Source: Acidimicrobiaceae bacterium (GTDB lineage Bacteria; Actinomycetota; Acidimicrobiia; Acidimicrobiales; UBA8592). From it: a stretch of DNA of 26,002 nucleotides. Below the pieces are notes generated by a model. That model was given only the letters and a program-made list of their open reading frames with translations, was not told the origin of the DNA and ran no database searches. The stretch covers positions 20,942 to 46,943 of the forward strand of contig PBMJ01000022.1 of the NCBI GenBank assembly GCA_002722525.1, in the 5' to 3' direction. The position numbers were made by a program, and so were the translations under genes. Shown in pieces: positions 7,518 to 15,857 of this stretch (the first letter of the stretch is position 1; every line of letters starts with the position of its first letter).

Positions 7518-8711
7518 TCAAATTTCCTTTTCGAGCTGCATAAGGCATGAAGCCAGCCCGTAAACAAATGAATTCGGCATTTCGACAGGATCAGAGAGTA
7601 ATTTAATGCTGGCTATTCGTTGGAGGAAAATTTCAAAGAAAAGCTTTATTTCCAATCGCGCTAATGATGCCCCTAAGCAAAAATGGGTTCCAAACCCAAA
7701 AGCAATATGGTGATTAGGGTCTCTAGCGATATTTAATCTTTCAGGATTATCAAAGTGAGATGTGTCTCGGTTTGCCGAAGAATACATAAGGACAATCTGT
7801 TGCCCTTTTCGAATTGTCTCTCCACCAATTTCATAGTCTTCTGTGGCGACGCGGCACATATTGTGGATAGGGGTAACAAATCGAATAAACTCTTCTACTG
7901 CTAAATCTAGATTTGCCCCATTCTTTAGAAGGTCCCATTGAACAGGGTTTTTAGTTAGTTCTAAAAGAGTTCGAGCTATAACTGTCCTTGTCGTTTCTGC
8001 ACCGCCATCAAGTAATAGAAGGCAATCGCTTATGATTTGGTCTAGGCCAAAGTCTGCCTTGTCTCTCAAGCCATTTCTTTCAGCTTCGATCCAAGTACTC
8101 ATGATGTCATCGCTAGGGGATTTGCTTTTTTCTTCATACAAATCAGAACAAGCTTGAACGAATTCAAACACAGCGGTTGTCCCAGCTTCATTGGCATACC
8201 TCGGGCCACCACCAAGAGCTATCGTTTCTTCCGACCACCGTTGAAGCGCAGGCCAAAGTGCATCCGGGAAGCCAAGTAGATGGCCTATCATCATGGCTGG
8301 CAGCGGGGCAGCCAACTCCCCGACAATGTCGACAGGTCGATCTTCTGAAGTAGCATCTTCTAATAATCGGTGGACTGCACCTTCAATATGTGGAGTCCAA
8401 GAATCAACTGATCTAGGGGTGAACCGTCGCGAAACAAGTAATCTCCGCACACTATGTCCTGGGTCATCAAGACCGATAATCGATTGATCAGCGGGCATGT
8501 TTGGTCGGTACCCCCCCTTGTCTCTATCCGAATTAATGAATACCGTCTTATTCTTCTCAATTTCAACTATGTCGTCATATCTAGAAATTCCCCAAAGCTC
8601 ATTTGTTGCATCCCAATACACTGGGCACTCAGATCTCATCCACTGATATGCCGTATAAGGATCGTTTACGTAGAAATCGCCATCTAACAGGTCAATTCTC
8701 GTATCAGCCAT
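7518..8711 (-). CDS. Cytochrome P450, CYP142-like
   Basis: 397 residues when started at ATG 8711; a GTG three codons earlier (8720) is the alternative. The ATG is preferred because MADTRIDLLDGDFY then aligns with the N-terminus of mycobacterial CYP142 and a GGTGAG lies just upstream. Motifs: IIGLDDPGHSVRRLLVSRRF (78-97), oxygen-activating I-helix GGAETT (236-241), K-helix Glu274-x-x-Arg277, PIHNMCRVATED (281-292), and the haem loop FGFGTHFCLG (338-347) with Cys345 as thiolate ligand. Several of these stretches, notably the PxxNMCR segment and the SFVYGLAS C-terminal block, follow CYP142, which oxidises the terminal side-chain carbon of cholesterol or cholestenone. Sterol substrate is therefore a reasonable guess, not proof. 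A ferredoxin is not encoded nearby. It shares a 129-base divergent upstream region with the PLP enzyme genes. Confidence 0.92.
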   Translation of the reverse strand: MADTRIDLLDGDFYVNDPYTAYQWMRSECPVYWDATNELWGISRYDDIVEIEKNKTVFINSDRDKGGYRPNMPADQSIIGLDDPGHSVRRLLVSRRFTPRSVDSWTPHIEGAVHRLLEDATSEDRPVDIVGELAAPLPAMMIGHLLGFPDALWPALQRWSEETIALGGGPRYANEAGTTAVFEFVQACSDLYEEKSKSPSDDIMSTWIEAERNGLRDKADFGLDQIISDCLLLLDGGAETTRTVIARTLLELTKNPVQWDLLKNGANLDLAVEEFIRFVTPIHNMCRVATEDYEIGGETIRKGQQIVLMYSSANRDTSHFDNPERLNIARDPNHHIAFGFGTHFCLGASLARLEIKLFFEIFLQRIASIKLLSDPVEMPNSFVYGLASCLMQLEKEI

Positions 8712-8840
8712 ATTTCTCACCGTAGCTTTTATAAGAGGGCTATGCTCCTCGGTCAGTGATATTCATAGGGTGTTAACAGATAGTTCAATAAACAGCATTA
8801 GTGAGGTCTCCGAAGAACTAGAACGCGATACCGTGAATAT
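8712..8840. promoter_or_regulatory. Divergent intergenic region between P450 and PLP enzyme pair
   Basis: This 129-base gap separates two outward-facing transcription units and must hold the promoter(s) of both unless they are leaderless. I see no convincing operator palindrome or paired -35/-10 boxes by eye, and no strong Shine-Dalgarno before the ATG at 8841. Confidence 0.3.
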
Positions 8841-10352
8841 ATGACTTTAGATATCGATATAGCGAAATATGGGCTCTTGCAGTCAGTTGTGGATCAGAAA
8901 AACTATGAGAGGTCTATCAGCAGATTTCGAGAGGCAGAAATTCTATTACCTACCTTTGAACAACTTTCTGACCCTTCCTCAATCCCTGAAGAAATCCTTA
9001 CTAAATTAGAAGAAATTGACCCAAACGAAGCTCATCCACTTAATTTATTTCGAGTGCATTGGTACAATTCGTTTCAGAGTGCTCGCCAAACAACTTTGCC
9101 AGAACATATCGTCCTTCCGAAAGAACTAACCGGAGTCGATGCTAAAATTGTTCTTATGTTCGGAAATCGTTTTCCAATGATTACCGCACATAAGGTCCTT
9201 GCAGCATATTCGTGTTTTTTACCACGAGTAGTTAGTGGGCAGTTCAATCCTGATATGCATCGTGCAGTGTGGCCATCCACTGGGAATTATGCTCGCGGAG
9301 GAATAGCTATATCGTCTCTCTTACAAAGTCGAGGTGTTGCGGTACTGCCAGAGAACATGAGCAAAGAGCGCTTTGACTGGTTAGATAAGTGGGTTCTAGA
9401 TCCAGAGGACGTGATACGAACACCAGGTTCAGAAAGCAATGTCAAAGAGATTTATGATGCCTGCAATGAACTACAGAAGGACGAAACCAATTTCATCTTT
9501 AATCAATTCTCAGAGTACGCGAATCACATAGGGCATTACAAGGTAACTGGGCGAGCTCTAGGACATGTCTTCGAGACAATGCGAATAGCTAACCCTGAGC
9601 TTGAATTGAAAGCATTCGTATCTGCTTCTGGTTCTGCCGGCACCTTAGGAGCAGGAGATAGGTTAAAGGATGATTTCGGAGCAAAGATCGTTGCCGTTGA
9701 AGCATTAGAATGTCCTACCATGCTCTACAACGGGTACGGGGAGCACAATATTCAGGGGATCGGAGATAAACATATACCTCTAATCCACAACGTCATGAAT
9801 ACGGACATAGTCGTGGGAGTTAGCGATCAAGCAACTGATAACTTGAACCTCGCTTTTACAACTGAGGAGGGGAAAAAGTTCCTTATTGAAGAAATGGGGG
9901 TAGATGCAGAAATTGTTATGGATCTCTGCCATTTTGGTTTTTCTTCAATCTGCAATATGACAGCTGCGATAAAGACCGCGAAAGCTCTCAACCTCGGCGA
10001 AAACGATGTTGTTATAACTGTTGCAACAGACGGTTCCGAGCTTTACGAGAGCGAAAAACAACAACTGTTGCAAAGCAAATTTAATAGTGGTTTTAATATG
10101 GGCCATGCCAGTGAGATAGCGTCTACTTTTCTTAAGGAAATTAATACCGAGCATCTATTGCAATTGGATGAAATAGGTCGGGAAAGAATCTTTAACTTAG
10201 GTTATTACACATGGGTAGAGCAACAAGGAGTTAGTGTAGAAGATTTCGACGCCCGTCGGGATCAAAAATTCTGGGACTATCTTCACACCATGACGCCGGC
10301 TTGGGACACCATGGTCGAAGAGTTTAATGATCAGACAGGTGTGACGGTCTAG
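8841..10352 (+). CDS. CysK/CBS-superfamily PLP-dependent enzyme with long extensions
   Basis: 503 residues, much longer than cysteine synthase (about 310). The core resembles fold-type II PLP enzymes of the CysK/cystathionine beta-synthase group: a candidate Schiff-base lysine Lys118 in NRFPMITAHK, a substrate loop STGN (146-149), a phosphate-binding glycine-rich loop SASGSAGTLGAG (261-272) equivalent to GTGGTITG, IQGIGDKHIP (304-313) matching the IQGIGAGFIP block of CysK, GFSSICNM (366-373) at the GISSGA position, and ATDGSELY (395-402) near the end of the core. An ~95-residue N-terminal and ~100-residue C-terminal extension have no obvious match. CysK relatives catalyse beta-replacement or elimination on Ser, O-acetylserine or similar amino acids; the reaction here is unknown. 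The next PLP gene begins immediately after its stop. Confidence 0.75.
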   Translation: MTLDIDIAKYGLLQSVVDQKNYERSISRFREAEILLPTFEQLSDPSSIPEEILTKLEEIDPNEAHPLNLFRVHWYNSFQSARQTTLPEHIVLPKELTGVDAKIVLMFGNRFPMITAHKVLAAYSCFLPRVVSGQFNPDMHRAVWPSTGNYARGGIAISSLLQSRGVAVLPENMSKERFDWLDKWVLDPEDVIRTPGSESNVKEIYDACNELQKDETNFIFNQFSEYANHIGHYKVTGRALGHVFETMRIANPELELKAFVSASGSAGTLGAGDRLKDDFGAKIVAVEALECPTMLYNGYGEHNIQGIGDKHIPLIHNVMNTDIVVGVSDQATDNLNLAFTTEEGKKFLIEEMGVDAEIVMDLCHFGFSSICNMTAAIKTAKALNLGENDVVITVATDGSELYESEKQQLLQSKFNSGFNMGHASEIASTFLKEINTEHLLQLDEIGRERIFNLGYYTWVEQQGVSVEDFDARRDQKFWDYLHTMTPAWDTMVEEFNDQTGVTV

Positions 10353-11555
10353 GTGCTTGAGCCAACAAATGCCTCAAGCCAATCTTGGCTTCCTACACCT
10401 CCTAGGGCGACTTGGCCCACATCTGAAGAACCTACATCAAACCCCTACATCAAATGGAGAAAGTTCTTGTGGTCATGGCATTATGCTATCGATAAAGGCT
10501 GGACCGATGAGGATTATGTTTCATTAGTGGCTGAAATCGATAAAGCAATTTCAGCTATAGATGGTTCTGGGTTCCGAACAACACCAACAGGAATATGGAT
10601 GGGCGCTTCAGATGCGCTTCCAAACTTCTGTCTCTGGAAGGACGAAACCAACAATGTTGCCGGATCACATAAAGCAAGGCACTTGATGGGAGTTCTACTT
10701 CATCTAGCCGTTAATGCTAGTGATACAGGCCAAAGATTAGCTATATCTTCATGCGGGAATGCAGCAATAGGCGCAGCAACAGTTGCTCGGGCTGTCAATA
10801 GGCCTATAGATGTTTTTATACCTACTTGGGCAAGCCTAAAAATAGTAGACCAGCTTGAGGGCCTAGATGCGACCATACATGTATGCGATCGAAAAGTGGG
10901 TGAACTGGGGGATCCATGTATGAATCGGTTCCAGGAAGCTATCAAAAAAGGTTCGCTTCCATTTAGCGTTCAAGGTTCTGAAAATATTCTCGCCTTAGAT
11001 GGTGGAAGAACTTTGGGATGGGAACTAGCAGAGGTAATCGCATCTAATACGATAGATCACCTCTTTATACAAGTTGGAGGTGGGGCTCTACTTACGAGCT
11101 GCACTATAGGCCTATTAGAAGCTAAAGAGTTCGGGATTCTCGAGAACGTTCCTAAGGTCTGTGCCGTCCAAGCTGAAGGGTGTGCGCCGTTCGATAAGGC
11201 CTGGAAAGGACTTCCTCAGGAAACGACAGATCAAGAAAAGATCGATTATGCAATTTCTAATGCTGAAACGTTAATGTCTCCTTGGGAGAAACCAGAAAGT
11301 CTTGCAACTGGGATCCTCGACGATATTACCTATGACTGGATTGGCGTCGTAACGGCACTCGCTTATACAGGAGGAGAAAGTATCGTAGCTTCAGAAAAAG
11401 AAATAGCCATGGCTTACGATTTAGTGAATCGACAGGGTGTAAATGCTGAGCCCACTGGGTCCGCCGGAGTGGCTGGGGTTATATCCGCACTAAAAGCAGG
11501 TTATCTTCAGCGATCAGATCGAGTGGGGGTTCTATTAACTGGAGTTCTTCGTTAA
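10353..11555 (+). CDS. Threonine synthase-like PLP-dependent enzyme
   Basis: 400 residues. Fold-type II features are clear: Schiff-base lysine Lys107 in KDETNNVAGSHKARH (96-110), SSCGNAAIGAA (132-142) as the substrate-carboxylate loop, VGGGALLTS (241-249) for PLP phosphate, and EPTGSAGVAG (366-375). This pattern is nearest to threonine synthase/threonine dehydratase/diaminopropionate ammonia-lyase-type enzymes, which act on beta- or gamma-substituted amino acids; the exact reaction is not determined. The start is a GTG directly abutting the TAG of the preceding PLP gene (zero intergenic bases), with no separate Shine-Dalgarno, so translation is probably coupled. The first ~90 residues (Trp- and Pro-rich) precede the core and may contact the partner. 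Convergent with the DUF3048 gene, 16 bases away. Confidence 0.82.
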   Translation: MLEPTNASSQSWLPTPPRATWPTSEEPTSNPYIKWRKFLWSWHYAIDKGWTDEDYVSLVAEIDKAISAIDGSGFRTTPTGIWMGASDALPNFCLWKDETNNVAGSHKARHLMGVLLHLAVNASDTGQRLAISSCGNAAIGAATVARAVNRPIDVFIPTWASLKIVDQLEGLDATIHVCDRKVGELGDPCMNRFQEAIKKGSLPFSVQGSENILALDGGRTLGWELAEVIASNTIDHLFIQVGGGALLTSCTIGLLEAKEFGILENVPKVCAVQAEGCAPFDKAWKGLPQETTDQEKIDYAISNAETLMSPWEKPESLATGILDDITYDWIGVVTALAYTGGESIVASEKEIAMAYDLVNRQGVNAEPTGSAGVAGVISALKAGYLQRSDRVGVLLTGVLR

Positions 11556-11571
11556 TTAGAAATGGTGTATG

Positions 11572-12729
11572 TCACTGAATTGTTGTTCGGTCATTTCGAG
11601 CTAGCGTGACCCAAATACGTCCAGGGGGGACCTTCAGATCGCTTCCATCTGCATCTTGTAGAGAAAACCATTCTGTGTCTGTATCTCGTGACCATGTTCC
11701 TGAGACAACTTTCCCTTCAGCTAGTATCCATGCCGGCCCGCTTCCCGTTGTTGTCGTTACAGGGACGACGTTTCCAGATGTGCAGCCATAACATGTCATA
11801 TACACGTCCATCTCAAAAACTATAAGCGTGTCAGCAGAAATCCGCTGGGCGTTGCCTTCAGAATCTAGATAGTAATGGGGATTACCTGTTGTGTTCTTCT
11901 CGTAATGATTCAGTACGGGATTCCAATACCAGCTAGAAGAAAACTCGTACGGGTAGGTCATCGATATTTGCGTCGCTGGAGTTGCATCTTGTGGCATTTC
12001 CCCAAAATTCCACAGAGCTTCTAGTGGTTCGTCGTAGTCACCCCTGTCGTCTAGTGCTCGTAAAGCAGCCGTATCTCCATATAGATTATGAGGAGGGTAA
12101 CGGCCATTGATTCGAAATGTTCCTTCTGGTTCTAAGAAGTAGCGAACTGACGAATTCCAAGCTAATTCATAGACCCAGTCTTGCCCACCCGAATTAACAA
12201 AACTTGCTCCGAAAGGATTTTGAAGGGCGATATCGGTTGGGCGCATCGAACGTATCGGTCCTAGGTAATCAACATCGGAAGCCTGAAAGAACGCAAGATA
12301 GCGTGTCAGGCCCTCCACCCATATCTCAAAGATAAGGTCAGCTTTTTCGATACCAGATTGGGGGCGGGCCTCCAGATGGTTGTCTACCTTTACTCCCAGA
12401 ATTCTTTGAGTCAGACTTTCTTCAGAAACTGCGGTTCCATTTAGAGGAGATCGAATAATCCCATCTTTCTCGTCTTGCTCAAACTGGGACAAAATAGGGG
12501 TTGGTGTAGGAGTGGGGGATGGGTCAGGGGTTTCTGTAGGTATTTGTGTTGGTATCGGTGGAGCTGTTGGGGTTGGCTCGGGGGTGGTCGCTTCTTCAGC
12601 GGCTTCTTCAACAGGATTACTATTCCCGCCGCACGCTGACAGCAGAAGAGCTGTGAATGTTAGGAGAAGCGTAAACCAAACTAGAAGAGCTTTTTTTTTG
12701 TCTCGAAGAAAATTGGAAGAATTCGGCAC
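11572..12729 (-). CDS. DUF3048-domain lipoprotein
   Basis: 385 residues starting at GTG 12729; no in-frame ATG precedes the signal peptide and no Shine-Dalgarno is evident. A basic n-region (RDKKK), hydrophobic stretch and lipobox L30-S-A-C33 mark a lipoprotein anchored on the outer face of the membrane. Residues about 45-79 are a Thr/Pro/Glu linker (runs of PTP). The remainder matches the DUF3048 (YerB-like) pattern: an N-terminal part with SPLNGTAV, GVKVDNHLEARPQSG (110-124), KADLIFEIWVEG and GPIRSMRPTDIAL (156-168), and a C-terminal part ending with GRIWVTLAR. The function of DUF3048 is unknown; it is a common Gram-positive surface lipoprotein. It follows the ABC binding protein by 130 bases on the same strand, so it could be co-transcribed or independent. 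Confidence 0.88.
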   Translation of the reverse strand: MPNSSNFLRDKKKALLVWFTLLLTFTALLLSACGGNSNPVEEAAEEATTPEPTPTAPPIPTQIPTETPDPSPTPTPTPILSQFEQDEKDGIIRSPLNGTAVSEESLTQRILGVKVDNHLEARPQSGIEKADLIFEIWVEGLTRYLAFFQASDVDYLGPIRSMRPTDIALQNPFGASFVNSGGQDWVYELAWNSSVRYFLEPEGTFRINGRYPPHNLYGDTAALRALDDRGDYDEPLEALWNFGEMPQDATPATQISMTYPYEFSSSWYWNPVLNHYEKNTTGNPHYYLDSEGNAQRISADTLIVFEMDVYMTCYGCTSGNVVPVTTTTGSGPAWILAEGKVVSGTWSRDTDTEWFSLQDADGSDLKVPPGRIWVTLARNDRTTIQ

Positions 12730-12859
12730 TAGCTGATAGTAGAGGAAATTCTTATCGATCGTAAGTCACCAAGGAAGAATTTTTGAAATGAAATCAAATA
12801 TTAAAGAACCCATATATAGGCCTAGGCTTTCTATTCACTAGAGATTTCTGGTTTTGTGT

Positions 12860-14002
12860 TTAATCAAACCCGATGCTCTGATCAATGTACTCATTTGTAA
12901 AAATATCCGAAGGGGCTATTTCATTTGTATCGATTCCAGCTTCGTCCATTAGGTCAATTACCTCTTGGACCCGATTTTGATCCATGTCTCCAACAACGTC
13001 ATTTATTCCATTGCCTACAAGACCTAACTCTGATTGTGTCTTCACCGAATAATCAGCGATTTCCTCGCCGTAAACCCAAAAACTATTAAAGGATTCAACC
13101 ACATCGACAATTAGGGCGTTTGTACTATCAGGGTTGGAACTGAAGTTGACCACAGCTCGTTGGATTATCGGAACCAAATCTCTCAAACAGGCATCAAGAA
13201 AGACTTTATCGTCAGATCTAATCGCTAAGGTCTGCGAATAAACAGGGAACCCAGCGTCATGAAGAAGCTGGTATTTAACATCTTTACCCCACTCTTCGTA
13301 GGTATTTCTGTAATTGAATGGCTCTGCGGAAGCGAACCCTTGCTGGGCTATCGACCCCTGACTGGCAATAAAGTTAGCTGGAGAGCCGTCATAAGAGGGA
13401 TCTATCTGACCTGCAGACCATATCCCTTGTGCTATAAAGACTTCTGAAAATACTTCCGGCCCGAATACGCTAATTGTGATATCTCTCTCTCCTAAGTCAG
13501 CAATGGACTCAACATCTGGGTACGTATCCGGATCCCACATGATCATTTGAGGGTTTCTCTCAAGTGGCGCAACCACTGATAGAAGAGGAGCACTGTTGAA
13601 CCGAGTAATTTGTCCCTCAGTATTTGCATACCCCAAGGTAATACTTGTATCGGTATACATGTGACTTGCTACTGGAGTAAAACCAATAGCAGGGCCACCA
13701 GTTCGGACCTCAAGTCCAATGCCAGTATCAACTTCTCCATCGTGAAGAGTTCCGGCAACTGACCGATTTTCATTATCAATCAAGTATGTGCCACCTCCGA
13801 AAAGTTCGTAAGTCGCCCCATACTCTGACTCAGGAAACCAATCAGTTTGAATAATTATTGGATCCGGACAAGAGTCTAGGCCTTCCGACGCTACCGCATC
13901 ATTTTCCTCTACTTGGGAATCTCTTCCACAGGCGGTAAGCCCGCTAATTGATAAACATAGTATTACCGTTAGTAATAGCCTCGGAAGGAAAATTTTATGC
14001 AT
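12860..14002 (-). CDS. ABC transporter substrate-binding lipoprotein (NMT1/ThiY/SsuA-like)
   Basis: 380 residues. Signal peptide with lipobox L22-T-A-C25, then a periplasmic-binding-protein-like domain: first strand IIIQTDWFPESEYGATYELF (49-68), a DTGIGLEVRTGGPAIGF stretch, a hinge near PDVESIADLGERDITISVFG, and a helical C-terminal end. The TDW-x-P-x-x-E/H-x-G start strand is characteristic of NMT1/ThiY/SsuA-type binding proteins for thiamine precursors, sulfonates, nitrate or pyrimidine-like ligands. It delivers substrate to the permease and ATPase encoded just upstream (117 bases to the permease stop), and together they make a complete importer. Ligand is unknown; the neighbouring hydantoinase and 8-oxoguanine deaminase make an N-heterocycle a candidate. 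Confidence 0.85.
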   Translation of the reverse strand: MHKIFLPRLLLTVILCLSISGLTACGRDSQVEENDAVASEGLDSCPDPIIIQTDWFPESEYGATYELFGGGTYLIDNENRSVAGTLHDGEVDTGIGLEVRTGGPAIGFTPVASHMYTDTSITLGYANTEGQITRFNSAPLLSVVAPLERNPQMIMWDPDTYPDVESIADLGERDITISVFGPEVFSEVFIAQGIWSAGQIDPSYDGSPANFIASQGSIAQQGFASAEPFNYRNTYEEWGKDVKYQLLHDAGFPVYSQTLAIRSDDKVFLDACLRDLVPIIQRAVVNFSSNPDSTNALIVDVVESFNSFWVYGEEIADYSVKTQSELGLVGNGINDVVGDMDQNRVQEVIDLMDEAGIDTNEIAPSDIFTNEYIDQSIGFD

Positions 14003-14119
14003 AGTTTTATTTTCAGTTGGGGTTTCCGACTAGTATCCCGCTTTCTCTCCTAAGGAACCAAGCTAAAGACCAAAGTGTAAACAAAACGTAAAATACTAAA
14101 GATGATTTGAAACTTTTAA

Positions 14120-14995
14120 TTAGGAAATTAAATCAGCTCTATCTGACCACCTACCGATTGCTTTGTTCTGGATCCAGGTAAATAGCAGAAAGACCGCAAC
14201 ACCGAGAACAGAAGAAAGAATTACAGCAGTAAGCAGTTCCTCTCCTTGCAGCTCACTCGAAAATCGCTTAATTAGTTGCCCAAGGCCAACTTCGCCCTTT
14301 CCAAAAAAGAAATCACCAACGATTGCGCCAATTACAGAAAGCCCAGCAGAGATCCTCAAACCAGCGAAGATAGCAGGCAGTGCAGCAGGTAGCATAAGTT
14401 TTCTCAGCCTTGTAAACCTATTGGCGTTGTGAAGAGTGAACAGCGCATGCATATCCTTTTCCGCTGACTGCAAACCAAAAAGCGTATTAACGATAATAGG
14501 AAAGAGGGATATAAGAATACATACAACAACCCTCGATGTTTGACCAGATCCCCACCAAAACATGATCAGGGGCACGACAGCTAGAATCGGTATCGCTTGC
14601 AAAGTGACTAAATACGGGAATAGAGCCTTTTCCACTGCCACTGCTTGACTCATAATTACAGCAAGGAGAAACCCGACCAGGATCGCAAAAAATAGTCCAA
14701 TGCCGGCAACCTTCGTCGATGACCATAAGGATTGGAGCATTTCGCCCATACCATCTCGTCCGCCCCAATCCAGAAAGCCATTGGTCAGAACTCTATGAGG
14801 GGGTTGCAGCAAGAATCTTCTACTTTCGTCAAGTATTCCGTAAGAGACCAGATACCAAACTCCAATAATCAACGACCCGAATATCGCCGGAGGGAAAAGA
14901 TTTGAAATAAATAACCGAAAGCGATGGAAAGGACTTGTGGTTTTAAACGCCCCTTTTTCACTCTTGTGAAATCCTTGGTCAATATCTTCAGTCAC
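14120..14995 (-). CDS. ABC transporter permease (BPD_transp_1, ThiX/SsuC-like)
   Basis: 291 residues from GTG 14995. About six transmembrane helices begin around residue 35 (AIFGSLIIGVWYLVSYGIL). The EAA loop, which contacts the ATPase, is visible in FTRLRKLMLPAALPAIFAGLR, followed by ISAGLSVIGAIVGDFF, the standard arrangement of the nitrate/sulfonate/thiamine-precursor permease family. The reading frame is open further upstream to 15097, inside the ATPase gene. The GTG at 14995 is chosen because GGAG precedes it by six bases and because it gives a normal N-terminus. This start overlaps the last 8 bases of the ATPase gene (GTGACTGA), typical of translationally coupled ABC operons. Confidence 0.9.
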   Translation of the reverse strand: MTEDIDQGFHKSEKGAFKTTSPFHRFRLFISNLFPPAIFGSLIIGVWYLVSYGILDESRRFLLQPPHRVLTNGFLDWGGRDGMGEMLQSLWSSTKVAGIGLFFAILVGFLLAVIMSQAVAVEKALFPYLVTLQAIPILAVVPLIMFWWGSGQTSRVVVCILISLFPIIVNTLFGLQSAEKDMHALFTLHNANRFTRLRKLMLPAALPAIFAGLRISAGLSVIGAIVGDFFFGKGEVGLGQLIKRFSSELQGEELLTAVILSSVLGVAVFLLFTWIQNKAIGRWSDRADLIS

Positions 14996-15737
14996 GGTCG
15001 ACTCCACGAAGAGTGTTAGAGATTTCTCCGCATATTTCAGCAAAGTTAGGGTTAAATCTTTGCTGAGGAGCCCGAGGATAATCAAATGGAATATCAAACT
15101 CGGCTACTATTCTCCCAGGTCGATCAGACATGACATAGACCTTTGTTGAGAGGAAAACCGCTTCAGAAATAGAGTGAGTAATGAAGAGGCTAGAGAAGCC
15201 CTCTTTCTGAAATAGGAGTTGTGTTTCGTCGTTTAATTTTTCTCTCGTGATCTCATCAAGCGAGCCAAAAGGTTCATCAAATAGAAAAACCCTTGGGTGT
15301 AAAGTCAAGGTTCTCGCAAGTGAAGTTCGCATTTTCATCCCGCCAGAGAGAGCCTTGGGAAAATGTTTCTCAAAACCTTTTAAGCCAACAAGATTTATCG
15401 CTTCCTTTGCCCTTTTTCGTCTTTCTTCCTTAGGAATCTGATGAAGTTCACAGAGAAGTTCGACGTTCCTCAAAACTGTTCTCCACGGCAGAAGAGTAGG
15501 GTCTTGGAAGATATATCCCATGCTTGTGTCAGCAATCTCTACCGAACCGGAAGTAGGTTCCAGCAGTCCTGAGGCAATATTCAAGAGGGTTGATTTTCCG
15601 CAGCCAGAAGGGCCGACCACAGAAACAAATTCATTGGGACCAACAGAGAAGGAGACATCAAGCAAAGCTTCAGTGCCATCTGGAAATGTCATGGTGACTT
15701 TATCAAACGACAGGCTCAAGGAAGAAATGTCTGGCAT
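14988..15737 (-). CDS. ABC transporter ATP-binding protein (ThiZ/SsuB/TauB-like)
   Basis: 249 residues from ATG 15737. All ABC motifs are present: Walker A GPSGCGKST (42-50), Q-loop Gln78 in YIFQDPTLLPWRTV, signature LSGGM (130-134), Walker B FLFDEP (151-156) and H-loop His188. The signature LSGGMKMR in place of the usual LSGGQ/R-Q-R is common in the nitrate/taurine/thiamine-precursor group. It powers import through the permease that overlaps its 3' end. The frame runs upstream to 15803, but MPDISSLSLSFDKV aligns with family N-termini and GGGAGG lies eight bases before ATG 15737. It is the first gene of a minus-strand unit and is divergent from an SDR. Confidence 0.95.
   Translation of the reverse strand: MPDISSLSLSFDKVTMTFPDGTEALLDVSFSVGPNEFVSVVGPSGCGKSTLLNIASGLLEPTSGSVEIADTSMGYIFQDPTLLPWRTVLRNVELLCELHQIPKEERRKRAKEAINLVGLKGFEKHFPKALSGGMKMRTSLARTLTLHPRVFLFDEPFGSLDEITREKLNDETQLLFQKEGFSSLFITHSISEAVFLSTKVYVMSDRPGRIVAEFDIPFDYPRAPQQRFNPNFAEICGEISNTLRGVDRD
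15002..15005 (-). promoter_or_regulatory. Ribosome binding site of the permease
   Basis: GGAG on the minus strand, six bases before the GTG at 14995 and inside the end of the ATPase gene. It supports the shorter permease reading over the frame open to 15097. Confidence 0.55.
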
Positions 15738-15857
15738 CGTAAGTGCCTCCCTGGGAATTATGGCCTGTGATACTTTACATCCATAGACCGTTAGTAGCAT
15801 CATTAATTTAACAAATGGAGAAAACCGTAAACAAGTGCAAAAAGGTAAATAACTTAT
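15738..15857. promoter_or_regulatory. Divergent intergenic region between importer and SDR
   Basis: The 120 bases between the ATPase and the SDR must carry promoters for both directions. A minus-strand CATAAT near 15757-15762 is a possible -10 box for the importer, but I cannot pair it with a clear -35 box. A GTAAACAA word at about 15829 also occurs upstream of the binding-protein gene at about 14083; it may be coincidence. Confidence 0.3.
15746..15751 (-). promoter_or_regulatory. Ribosome binding site of the ABC ATPase
   Basis: GGGAGG on the minus strand, eight bases before ATG 15737. It decides for the 249-residue reading instead of an upstream ATG at 15803. Confidence 0.65.

Noticed and set aside
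15738..15803. N-terminal extension of the ABC ATPase
   Set aside because: The added residues do not match ABC N-termini and a strong GGGAGG stands before the internal ATG at 15737.
14083..15846. Shared GTAAACAA word upstream of the binding protein and of the SDR as an operator
   Set aside because: Eight AT-rich bases occurring twice is not enough, and neither copy forms a palindrome.
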